Source: Catenaria anguillulae PL171 (lineage: Eukaryota; Blastocladiomycota; Blastocladiomycetes; Blastocladiales; Catenariaceae). From it: DNA of 64,000 bases. Below the pieces are notes generated by a model, which worked only from the letters and a program-made list of their open reading frames with translations, was not told the origin of the DNA and did not search any database. Shown here piece by piece: positions 1 to 9,630 of the stretch (its first letter is position 1; each line of letters opens with the position of its first letter). The stretch lies in assembly GCA_002102555.1 (NCBI GenBank), contig MCFL01000092.1:28256-92255 (forward strand). Reading direction: 5' to 3'. The position numbers and the translations under genes were made by a program.

Positions 1-2
1 TG

Positions 3-836
3 GAGTGTGCCCGCAACGTGGCTCAAGGCGTACTTTCGCACATTGTCGCCAGTGGATTGTCGCAGAAGCTGGAATCCTTCCTCCAGCCGAATCATGCCGA
101 ATCGCTTACTGATTTGCGTTTGGCCGTAGTCAAGACAAGGGACCACGATTTTTTGGCATGGTGGGAGGCAACGATGGGTGATATTGTTGGCGGCGACGCG
201 GAAACAAACAGGCAGTGCCATGTGGTACTGAAGGAGTGCGCTGCGCAGGGCAACCTGGAGCTGATTCAACGGTTTAGCATCATGCCAGATGGCACGACGA
301 TTGCCCCCTCGCCCGCTGTGCTGACTGCCGCAAGAGCACATGGGCAGTTGCATGTCCTGCACTGGTGGGCGGCGCACGGATTTCCCATTGCATGGCAGCC
401 TGCGGCCTTTGACTTTGGCAGGTTGCTGCAGCCGACGGTTGGCAATCGCATCGCGTGGGTGGTGCGTTGGTGGAAGATGTTTGGCGGCGCTCGTTTTTCC
501 ACTCTGATTGAGCAGCCACCAAGGCAGCAGCCCGCCATCTCAACGGCCACGCTCAACAACTTGGCGCGGCGCGGCGTGGCATCTTGTTTGGATGTCCTTC
601 GTCTCAACAACTGTTTGCCGCTCATGGACCCGGCTACTCGCAAAGTGTTTGCCAAGGCAGCAGCAAGGGCAGGGCAGCTTTCCGTGCTGCGGTGGGCACA
701 GGAGCAAGGCCACAGCTGGTTGCAGGTCGAGTGGCAGGCCGAGTTGTCTCGCGACGCTCGCCATCATCCTCATGTCCGCAATTGGTTGCTCAACCAGGCG
801 TTTGCTGTTCCCACCGCCACTGGGACAGCCGTGTGA
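3..836 (+). CDS. Ankyrin-like WW-repeat protein, 5'-truncated by window edge
   Basis: The reading frame is open from base 3 and ends at TGA 834-836, so the gene begins outside the window; the GTG at 18 is only an internal Val codon. The product has degenerate ankyrin-like helical repeats in which a paired tryptophan recurs (FLAWWEA, VLHWWAAHG, WVVRWWK), alternating with segments such as LTAARAHGQLHV and AARAGQLSVLRW. The same repeat style occurs in the intact gene at 40611-42404 and in the pseudogenes at 3.5-5.2 kb and 17.3-18.8 kb, so this is a local multigene family. A protein-interaction scaffold role is inferred from the ankyrin fold only; no catalytic domain is visible. Confidence 0.6.
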   Translation, partial: ECARNVAQGVLSHIVASGLSQKLESFLQPNHAESLTDLRLAVVKTRDHDFLAWWEATMGDIVGGDAETNRQCHVVLKECAAQGNLELIQRFSIMPDGTTIAPSPAVLTAARAHGQLHVLHWWAAHGFPIAWQPAAFDFGRLLQPTVGNRIAWVVRWWKMFGGARFSTLIEQPPRQQPAISTATLNNLARRGVASCLDVLRLNNCLPLMDPATRKVFAKAAARAGQLSVLRWAQEQGHSWLQVEWQAELSRDARHHPHVRNWLLNQAFAVPTATGTAV

Positions 837-1461
837 GTTGGGTTCTGTTCGAGTTGGATCAGGTGGTGCTGTTTTGTCGTCATTCTCTGTCGCATGCGTG
901 TATTCCCTGATTGCTTTCCTTTTATGTTATCGTCCATTTTCCGATTGATTTTCTACGTACGTACGCTCGGCAATGTGTCCCTCAGGTTCTTGTACAGTCT
1001 TACATTACACAGCCCTCCAGACTGTTACATTACATGAACCCGTCTGCAGTTACCCTCGGACTGTTACAGGTAAGCACATGTAACGAAACTGGGCCGTACC
1101 TTTACATTAATTGGTGGCAATGGTACATGCTCGGCGTGTAATGGTACAAGGGGCTTGTGCATGTAACCCTTGCGCTCAAGTCTGTAATGTAACAGCCCAA
1201 TGAAACCAGAGCACCAATTTGTTTGCATTATCTTGCTATGACAGATATCTGACAATCCAACGAATCCTTCACACACAAAAACAACGGCAAAACAATCCGC
1301 TCATTCACTCAAACTCGTCCGCTCCGTCCGCTCATCCACTCATCCACTGAAACTCATCCGCTCAGGGATGCAAACTCGTCCATCTTCAAATCCTCTTTGT
1401 GCTGGATCACTTGTCTGCGTTCGTCCATGGACAATGGCTGAGCCATGGGGGGCATCCACGG
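837..1461. other. Intergenic, rich in TGTAAC/GTTACA motifs
   Basis: No convincing gene. From about 1000 to 1200 the motif TGTTAC or TGTAAC recurs in both orientations, and ACTGTTACATTACA near 1023 is matched by its reverse complement near 1183-1196. This could be a short MITE-like element, but no target-site duplication is evident. Positions 1290-1385 are a loose tandem of CTCATCCACT/CTCGTCCGCT-type words. Confidence 0.3.
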
Positions 1462-2694
1462 TCAAGGCTGGATACAATTGCACAGCGCAAAATGTAAGAT
1501 TGGAATAGATAGACGGCGAAAAAGCAAGGAGTGCGTACCGGCGTACACAGCTAACTGCTCGGCGCTCACACCAACTGACCCGCTCGGCGAAGGTGACGCT
1601 GCGGCCCCTTGAGACGCCGCCGCTGTTGCGGTGCGTTCACGTTTGCGCGTGCTTGTCGTGGTTGTGGATGACGATGTACCTACGCCGGCCGACACAGCCA
1701 GCTCGCCCAAATCTGCAGCGACAGCAGCCCATTTAGCTGCGGCATTGGCGCGGCGCTTGGCGTTTTTGGCGTCGCGAGCAGCTTGCGGTGAGCCGGGGCG
1801 GGTCGGAATGCCGGTGCGTGTTGCGAGCTCGAACACCTCAAAATCAAGGCAATCAACCTCAAATGCTCGAGTGACGTACTTGGGAAGTGGGAGATTTGTA
1901 CCAATGATGCGGTTGGTCGCGGGCGTTGCTAGACTCGAAGTGTTGGTATCCGGCCGAATGTCGGGATGGATCAATGATGGGATGCGTGTGAATGCTGGCG
2001 ACAAGCCAGCACGCATCCATGTGGACGAACACTTGTCCACCCAATCGCCGATCCGCTTGACGCTCTCCTGATTGTCGGTGTAAGTCTCGCTGCTTGCACA
2101 TTTGGACAGTACGTCATTGTACTACGCGGGCGTGCGGGCGTTTGAGAGTGGGCGCATCAACTGCTTGACCTCAGGTGAGAACCCAGTCTGGGTGATGTTG
2201 CACACGAAATGCACCGTGCAAATGACGAGCAGCATGGCACATGCCTCTTCCCAACCGTCGCCAATCGAAGGCTCCAAATCCAATGCAAATAGCCCGATCT
2301 CTTTCGCCTGACCCATGTCCATGTCGACGCGAATGCCCAAAATTTCGTGGGTGGGGGCGCTGGGGATCGATCCGTTTGCCTCCCTGGCCCAGCGGGCGGC
2401 ACCGAAAAGCAGAGGTCGATCCATGTAGTTCATGAAAGTGGAGCACAATGATTGCATGAACTGCTGGTAAACCTCGTGGTCTTGTCGTTTGACCCACGCA
2501 CGGGCCACGGTCACAGTCCACCGGTACACCTCGTCAAACAATGTCGCTTTAATCATGTTGATTTCCCCGCGCGTGCACGCAATCGGCCTCCTCGGCGTGA
2601 GCGTGGGCAGGTCACAATAACTTGACTTGCTCGATCCTCTGTCATCGCCCGTGATCCTTGCTCCGTTTCCTTTCCTAGGCCTCCTCGGACACAA
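1462..2694 (-). pseudogene. MULE-like transposase ORF with one in-frame stop
   Basis: Two stretches in the same minus-strand frame (2694-2122 and 2121-1462) are separated only by TAG at 2124-2122. The first contains GIRVDMDMGQAKEIG followed by a Trp and CTVHFVCNI, resembling the D...C..H region around the catalytic core of MULE-type DDE transposases. The second contains IGDWVDKCSSTWMRAGL and a run of Thr/Asn near NRIIG, which fits the W-rich region after the core. The N-terminal ~40 residues (near 2600-2694) are not transposase: they read through the CCDC174-derived repeat described next. It is probably a dead transposon fragment; the family assignment rests on motif memory only. Confidence 0.42.
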
Positions 2695-3145
2695 TCAAGT
2701 TGTACGGCATCAATGATTCTGACAGATCCGCACGAGCACGCCCCAATTCGAGTTTTTCAACGTCGGTAGATTCGACGAGCGAGTCAAGCAAACATTGGAG
2801 ACTTTTTTTCTCGCGGCGGTACTTGAGTATGTGACCGTTCAGCCTGCATCTCGGCGCTATTGAGCGACTATGGCAGCTGCGCGGCGTGTTGAGTCGCATC
2901 ATGTGCGTCGCGGTTGGAAGGGGAGAAAGTGGTCAAGTCGGAAGGAGGCCTTCGCGGTGCCAGTGGACCTGGGCAGGAATGTGGACGTTGAGGATGAAAT
3001 GAGCGCGTAATGAGTGGGAGAGTCAAGGTTGGCTACAGTGCATAGGGTTATCGAATAATCGAGCCCCTGCATAGATGGTGTGCTCGGCACGACATTGATA
3101 AATACATAGTTGATCAGTGTATTTTGACCCGATCGTTCCCATTAC
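2600..3145 (-). pseudogene. CCDC174-derived pseudogene fragment, copy A
   Basis: The minus strand aligns with the plus strand of 18785-19300 at roughly 80% by eye, including shared flanking non-coding sequence (CTGTAGCCAACCTTGACTCT in both). Within it LDSLVESTDVEKL and IVSEEA correspond to VYDSLVESGG and IVAEEA of the intact CCDC174 gene at 22581-24065. Stops and frame changes show that it is not functional. The fragment ends abruptly near 2590, where the MULE-like frame takes over. Confidence 0.6.
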
Positions 3146-3539
3146 CTAAATCTTCAAAACACTGCAGCAGTTTTGGCCACGGCTGTATGGACCGCCGATC
3201 GACACTTGCAGTAGATCAGACCAGCAGCTGCCGCCAGCAAATGAAGCCTGCAACGCCTCCGGCATGGCTCTCTCGTGCTCTCTGCATTCGAGGAAAGAGG
3301 CCGTTCGGTATGCCTGTCAATATCCAAGCTCGTCTGTCGGCTGTCGCCTGTCGATTTTAACTCGCAAATGCGCACTTTTCCTTTTCGTGCATGGAGAAGG
3401 TTTGCGCTCGCCTAATGGACCTCCGCCCAGACCACCGTCACGGCCACCCTCAATGCCCCCCGACCCCGTCCTCGCGCCACGCTTCAGCTGCTCATGGGGT
3501 GAGAGAACGGCCCGCTGCGCCAAGTCCTCCTCTCGCCCT

Positions 3540-5172
3540 CATCCGTGTCTCCGGAGCCCTTTCCTTTCAGGACATGTCCTTCTTTCCGGCCAATGCCAAC
3601 AGTGCCGGATCGGATTCTTGGACGCACCGTGGTCCCTGTCCGTCGCAGTGTGGAATCCTCGCCCACACCGTCAATCTTTGTGGATCACCCTCGACTCTAT
3701 GCAATTATCGGCTGCCGGCGTCCCACCGCTGGCGCTCAAGATCGCTGCCACAGCACTCCCGCGCAAGTACACGCAAGCAGCGATTGATGTCGCCTCAGCT
3801 AATGGGCACGTCGAGACATTCAACTGGTGGTTCAAGCAACCATTCTTGATCCCGTCCTTCTCTCCCGCCGCCATCGAGCTCGCCTCGCCCAACGGCCACA
3901 TCCCTTGCCTCGAGTTTTGGGAGGCACGCGTAGCAGACGGCTCGATGCTGTCAGGTGGTGCTTTTCGGGCCAGCGGACCCACCTATCTGGCCATCTACTT
4001 TGCAACGGCCAAGACGCGGAATCAATCCCAAAGCCGATCCTTGTACGGCTCTCTCGCGCTTCTGTTGCTCTGCACGATACAGCCATTTTTGACTATCTTT
4101 TGTCGAAAATTCTTCTTCCACCGCCTAAGACGCTCGTGTTTCACGTGGTGGGTGCAGGCAACACACCGCTTCTTGAGAGGCTTTACGAAGCGTACCCGTT
4201 CTTGGCAAGCGACGTTTTCGCCGAGGACGATGCGGACACCATTGCCAACAATACGCCGGCACTGCCATCCGACTCGTGGCAGCAAAACTCTTGAACCGGT
4301 GATTGGATTGCCGATGCCGGCGAGGCATCAACCACGGTCACAAGTTCATACGCTCGGCTGGCGCGCGAAGCTTGCCGTAATGGCCACGTCCCGATCTTTG
4401 ACTGGATTTTGAAGCGCGTCGACGACCACACGTCATGGGCGACAGCATCAGATGTTGTTCCGCTCATGGCTTGCGTGCCTGTGGCCGTGTTGTGCGGTCA
4501 AGTGGAAGTCGTCAAGTGGCTCCAGGACAAGATGGGCGATTCGCTGTCACTGCCACAAACAGCTTTTGCCGATGCCATGGCGCGTGCTTCTGCGCCGCGC
4601 AACAATGCCACCTTCTTGGACGCGCTTGTGCACCTTGGCCACTTTTCGTTGGCCGCATGGTACCTTGATCACTGGCTCCCAAGGACGATTGGTACGGCTG
4701 TGTGCTTCAACCACATCACCGACAAACTTTTGCGTGCCGCCATCGCCGCCCAGGCTTTCAACTTGCTGGATGTGTTCGCAGGGCGTTACCTTGACAAAGT
4801 GCGCGAGCTGCTGCAGGGAGTTCAGACGCTCATGTTTTGTCTGTTTGTGTACGATGCTGATGTGGAGTGGATCCAACCAAGCTGTCCGCATCATTGTACG
4901 TGTTGGCTTCCTTCTGTTGCCCATGGTTACCTTTCGCTCACATTTGAACCTGGTCCTTGCCAATGCACATCGTTTTGCAGAAAGGGCAGCAACCTGCGCT
5001 CTTCATGTCGCAACCGCCAGCGCCGATCCCCTTTAGCAGTGCAGGTGTCATTGCTTTGGTGGATGTGGAAAGCAGCTCGGTCTGCGCGATTGCAAGCGCT
5101 GGAAATCTGCCTGCCGTTCGGGAGTGGTGGTGGGTAAAGGAATTTGGGGACATTGGATTGTCAAGCGATTGA
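3540..5172 (+). pseudogene. Ankyrin-like WW-repeat pseudogene (left paralogue)
   Basis: Ankyrin-like units are readable but in changing frames: AAIDVASANGHVETFNWWF (3780s), then a shift near 4030 into a frame with NTPLLERLYEAYPFLASDV, an in-frame TGA at 4292-4294, then the same frame resuming as YARLAREACRNGHVPIFDW and QVEVVKWLQDKMGD to about 4895. The last ankyrin-like stretch (CAIASAGNLPAVREWWW, stop at 5170-5172) is in another frame and lies inside the inverted-repeat arm. A GT-AG pair (4896/4980) could be an intron, but it does not restore one frame throughout. The paralogue on the minus strand at 17262-18770 aligns along its length, with ARLARQACRHGQVSVLDW as the matching unit. Confidence 0.6.
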
Positions 5173-5398
5173 GTTCATGTCCGCACTTGTTTTGCCATCT
5201 ATCTATTTCTTTGTTTTCTCGGGTTTAGCTTGCATGTGGCAGACTAATGGGTGAAATGAGTTCTCAGCCTTGCTTCGCTGGGAAGCTCACAATTATCATC
5301 AGCTGCTGGCAGCCCACCATCGGCCCCCTGGCTGAATTCCGCCGAGGTATGATATGCGCGTGGACATACTCACTCACCTTGAACGCGGAGCTTCGTAT

Positions 5399-5870
5399 TT
5401 ATCGCGCTATCGGACGTGTATCCATCATTGTGTTCCTGCATGTTCCAGGCCTCGGGATATGGACAATGCACCATGTCAGATGACGGCACGGCCAAGTCCA
5501 CGCGTGGAATGCCAGCATGGACCGTGACATGGCCGCCAATTCAACCATGCGACGGTGGAACGATCCGAGTGGGACCTCCAACCCTGCAGCTTGAGCCCGC
5601 TGGTTGTCCACCATTCCAGCATATCGGTGCGGTTCCAGTACGCCGCTCGATGCATGGCCACGTGAGTATCGTGCGGGAAATGATCCATGATGGCGGGTCC
5701 GGGATTGGCTGAGTGCAACCGTTGAGAGCGGGCAAGCCAAAAGTCCAAAACGTTGGGCACCAGTCCAGGCACAAATCGATGAGACTTTGGCAGCCGCGGT
5801 CAATGTCGGACTGCTGAGGTAGCCTCAGATCCAACCACGAAGCTTCCCACCAGCGCAGCAGGTTGAGCAA
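5399..5870 (-). pseudogene. Ankyrin-like fragment inside left arm
   Basis: Minus-strand frames contain LLNLLRWWEASWLDL and, after a frame change, DTHVAMHRAAYWNRTDMLEW followed by WTTSGLKL, which is the local ankyrin-like WW-repeat style. No single open frame joins them and no start is evident, so this is a decayed gene fragment. It faces the ankyrin-like end at 5053-5172, so two family members converge here. Confidence 0.5.
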
Positions 5871-6139
5871 ACAAGAAAGTCTGGCAGTAATGAGGACTTA
5901 TCAACGACACAGTAGCAGCACGCGAGTGTAATGATCGACTAAAGCTCGGAAAGACGGCCCTTGTTTCCTGACACTGCCTTATGGACTGGGTGGACTGACT
6001 TTGACCGTTCATTTAGACTTTGGTACTTATACTGTGCACGTGGGAAAAGGAACAGCAAGACAATTCCATCCGACGGAAGGAAACGGAGCTAAGCTTCCGA
6101 GAGAAACCCTCGCCCTATGAAGTGACTCACTTGCTCGCA

Positions 6140-6286
6140 CAAGCAACAAGCAAGCAAGCAGCAAGCAACAAGCAAGCAAGCAACAAGCAACAAGCAAGCA
6201 AGCAACAAGCAACAAGCAACAAGCAACAAGCAACAAGCAACAAGCAACAAGCAACAAGCAACAAGCAACAAGCAACAAGCAAGCAA
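6140..6286. repeat. AACAAGC/AAGC minisatellite
   Basis: About 147 bp of 7-bp AACAAGC units interspersed with 4-bp AAGC units. It is open in several frames, giving artefactual Cys/Leu-rich products on the minus strand and Lys/Gln/Ser-rich ones on the plus strand. It is mirrored exactly at 16148-16294. Confidence 0.95.
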
Positions 6287-6559
6287 CGGGCATGGGAACG
6301 CGCATGGGAAACGACAGCCGTTGGCATAAATACGCGTCGGACCTCACTCGCGTTCCCATCCTCTTTCTCTTTCAGTTTCAGTCAGACATGTCGATTCGGC
6401 ACATGCAACACACTTCTCAACACTCGGTGCATTCATTCGATCCATCGCGATCATCCTTCCTTGCCGTCAACAATCGCCATACGGACACCGACACTCACCA
6501 CCTCGATCTGCATGTGTACAGTACCCACGGTGTCACTTTCCAACCGTTGCATTGTACTG

Positions 6560-7455
6560 CCACACCAGCCCATCTGCCGCCGCACTCGCTCTTGTTCTGA
6601 CTGGGATATGTACGACGCGCGCACACGCTCTTTGTTTTGTTGTTGTTTCGGTCTCTCTTGGCAAAGCGAATCGTGGGTCTGGTCCGCAGTGCATCCCAAG
6701 GCCGTGTTCCTTAAGCATCGCACTGCCACACCAGCCCATGTGCTGCCGCGTCATGGTAATGAGCCCGTTGTCGCTCGCTCTCGTTCTGACTGGCATATGT
6801 ACGACGCGCGCACACGCTCTTTGTTTTGTTGTTGTTTCGGTCTCTCTTGGCAAAGCGAATGGTGGGTCTGGTCCGCAGTGCATCCCAAGGCCGTGTTCCT
6901 TAAGCATCGCACTGCCACACCAGCCCATGTGCTGTCGCGTCATTGCATGAGGGAACCGCGCAGCTCTTGCAGTTTGTCTGTCTTGACCACCAAAGTGCCC
7001 TGTGTGCCTGATTGACTCGGCTCGGAAGCGTATGTCTACCTTTCTTTCCGCACTCCGCCTCATTCTGATTTCAGTGTGCAAGAAGTCTAACCGCGCAGCA
7101 TCCTCTTGTGTGCTGCGCATTCGTGAAAACAGGCTTCCAATCCAAGGCGCAACTCATGTGTGGGTGGCTTTCATCTCCATTGGCAATGTGCATTTGGGTT
7201 TGGTTCGCAGTGCATCCCAAGGCCGTGTTCCTTAAGCATCGCACTGCCACACCAGTAGTCCATTTGCCGCCGCGCCACTATGGTGATGAGCTCCCATTGT
7301 CGCTCGCTCTTGTTCTGACTACGACACGCGCACGCTCTATTCTTGTTTCGGTCTCTCTTGGCAAAGCGAATCGTGGGTTTGGTCCGCAGTGCATCCCAAG
7401 GCCGTGTTCCTTAAGCATCGCACTGCCACACCAGCCCATGCTCTGCCGCGTCACT
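6560..7455. repeat. Tandem array of ~190-bp units
   Basis: A unit containing GACGCGCGCACACGCTCTTT, TTTGTTGTTGTTTCGGTCTC and TGCATCCCAAGGCCGTGTTC recurs about 190 bp apart (near 6600 and 6790), with a partial copy near 7200 and a shortened one at 7310-7450. The long open frames across it (for example plus 6020-7015) are a consequence of the repeat and are not called as genes. Mirrored at 14979-15874. Confidence 0.85.
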
Positions 7456-7779
7456 GGGTGGACGATGCAAGGAAAGTGCGCCGCTCTTGCTATTTTTGTT
7501 ACTACTCATGGCACAATTGGTTTGAGGGAATCGGCTTGATGGATGTGATATCATGTACATGGTTGAGCAAGTAAGCATACAAAGGGTCTACATCTTTCCG
7601 TCATATGACACTTGGACACAAGTTATGTCCATGCTTCGTGACCGCGTGTTTGAACTCCATATGCGAACAACTAAATCATGAAGCTTTATGCTCTCTGACT
7701 TGCCTGACAAGAAATGTGCAAAGTGACAACAGGACAAGGTGAAGCCATCTGCCGGACCAGGCTGCAAATTGTATCATTT

Positions 7780-8530
7780 CGTCGTTAACACATCGACTTT
7801 GGCTGGTCGGGCATTCCCAAACAATACTTTGGTGGATCCATCACCAAGATCGCTCACTTTCCGCCATGGGTTCAACCATTCCACTCCTCGTCCTCTTTAG
7901 CCACGGAACGGGGAACCTTGGACACTCATCTCACGCTACCTTTCCGCCGACCCCCTGCCGACCCGCGCACAATTTACACGGATGACATGGATCGCTTCTC
8001 CAGGCAACTGGCTCCGATGCCCGAGCTTTGGGCGGGGGAATTCACGCATTCATGGACGGATCCATAGACGCCAGCATTTTGCAAGACAAAAGAGGATTGC
8101 CTGCGCAGCATGACAAGCAAGACTCGGCGAGCATTACAATGACCCTGAGACCCTTCCCTTCCAATCACAACCATGGCCAGACGCACCATGTCTTGCCCCG
8201 TTCAAACTCCCACCTGTGGTGTCTTGTCATCGACGCGACGCGGGCAGAACAGGGCGACTATTGTTGCTGTTTGCCTGTCGACAGTCTCATCCAACGTGCG
8301 CATCTTGACCGACTCGATGGCGGCGTTGCACGCAGTGTAACGTCTTTTCTTGCCAGCAGAAGAAGTCATGTGTTGGCTGGTCCGTTCTGGAGGGATTCAG
8401 CATGGGTGCTTGAGAGCCCTGATGAGCCGCGCTTGCGAGTTGGGCTCCAACGTCCAGTGGGTCAAAGGGCACGATGGCGGCTTTGGAAACGAGTCTGCGG
8501 ACTGTCTTGCAGGCGAAACGGCAAGGGAAC
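7780..8530 (+). pseudogene. Retroelement remnant with RNase H domain
   Basis: The frame into the loop boundary reads FGWSGIPKQYFGG, later PRTIYTDDMDRF, resembling the end of a reverse transcriptase region followed by the RNase H start (usually YTDGS). Further on, after stops and a frame change, 8338-8530 encodes NVQWVKGHDGGFGNESADCL, the classic C-terminal RNase HI signature (W.KGH...NE.AD.LA). It is probably the tail of a non-LTR retrotransposon, now dead. It runs across the left-arm boundary at 8021, whereas the right arm carries only the part before 8021. Confidence 0.6.
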
Positions 8531-9630
8531 TCGCGAAAAGTGTGGGCATTTCACACACTCGAATCCGTCACGACCTGCTAATACAGATCCACGTCGATGC
8601 AACAAGTATATATATATGCCTGGCAACGGTGCATCTACTCTTGGCTCGCCACCAAGGCGACCACCTTCGTTGACATGTCCAACACCAACCACAAAGTGAT
8701 GCGCGACATCTTCTATTGTGGCGGTAACGCCCACGGCCGTAACACAAGCACCGCTGCAAATAAGGTCATCATTTCCGCTGTCGACTCCTTCTTGTTGTTG
8801 CAGGGCTCCCAACTCGCGTGAGAAATCATGCATGGTGGGCTCAGAAGTTCCCATCCTTGCAGGTCAGTCAACGGCTCCCGACCCTGGCTCTAGTGTACAT
8901 CAGCCGCACCAGCAGTTCACGAAACTCTGGCCCGCTGCACTCCATGACCTGATTCGACATCTCGACCACGTTTGCGTGGCAAATTTGCAACAAGCAGCAA
9001 CGGTTATTGTCAATCAATGGCGGAACGCGCCTACTTTACCTCCAAATCGTTGTCGCGGGCACGATTAAAAGACGAGTTGCGTCAAGGACATGTATGTATG
9101 GATGTCTGGCCGCAAAAGAAGCAGCAGTTCCAATGAGCCCGCTCATGGTCCAAGTATTGACTTGCATGTAGATTCTGGTATACCCACCGCTGGTGTTCAG
9201 ACGGACGAGCCAATGGTGTCGAGACGTGTCTGGAGAAGTCATGATCAGCGACAAGCTTGAAAGCGGCCCATGCCATACCCAAAATAAGCACCGAAAGCAT
9301 TCCAGAAGAGCGCAAAGCACCATGAAATGGCCAATCACAGCTCGCGGCCGGCCCAGCCCGCCCGGCCTGCCCGGCTGCCTTGGGCCGGCACCGTTAACGT
9401 TCCGAAATTGTAGGCGGTATTGCGCTGTCCCTCGCTCACTTTGGGAAATGCAACCCAATGCAATACATGTGTGATTGATCTTATTATCGCATTTCGGCAT
9501 TGATCCCCGTCGGCGCACCCTTCCATCCACCGGCACAGCACAGTCTCCGTCGTCTCCGCCGTCCCACCGCGCGGGCTCGCTTGATCACCATTCACGACGG
9601 CCATTTCTGTAAGGGCAGCAGCAAGTTAGC
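8531..9630. other. No recognisable gene
   Basis: Only short frames without similarity that I recognise. A TA run lies near 8607-8617. The sequence just upstream of 9631 is unremarkable. Confidence 0.5.

Larger units (their letters stand above)
5053..8021 (+). repeat. Left arm of large inverted repeat (2,969 bp)
   Basis: Every position x in this arm that was compared pairs with 22434-x in the arm at 14413-17381, with no insertion or deletion. All open frames in the two arms translate identically, and direct base comparison of both ends and of 7575-8021 showed no differences. Outer limit: identity starts at GCTTTGGTGGATGTGG (5053; 5052 is T against C). Inner limit: identity ends at GGCTCCGATGCC (8021; 8022 differs). 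The arm holds the 3' end of an ankyrin-like gene, an inverted ankyrin-like fragment, a minisatellite, a 190-bp tandem array and the start of an RNase H-like remnant. Confidence 0.93.

Noticed and set aside
1462..2694. Reassigned TAG codon (several TAGs interrupt otherwise open frames here)
   Set aside because: Intact genes in this window end in TAG (PDCD2-like at 24732, hypothetical at 21044-21046, the seven-exon gene at 30300), so TAG is a stop. The interrupted frames are mostly transposon or pseudogene.
6140..6286. CRISPR-like array
   Set aside because: Simple 4/7-bp minisatellite in a eukaryotic genome; no spacers.
6089..6359. Cys/Leu-rich 'membrane proteins' on the minus strand (and mirror at 16075-16407)
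   Set aside because: They are translations of the AACAAGC minisatellite; repeating residues mirror the repeat period and no start or family is credible.
6020..7015. 331-codon frame on plus strand and its mirror at 15419-16414
   Set aside because: Spans the minisatellite and the 190-bp tandem array; openness is explained by the repeats.
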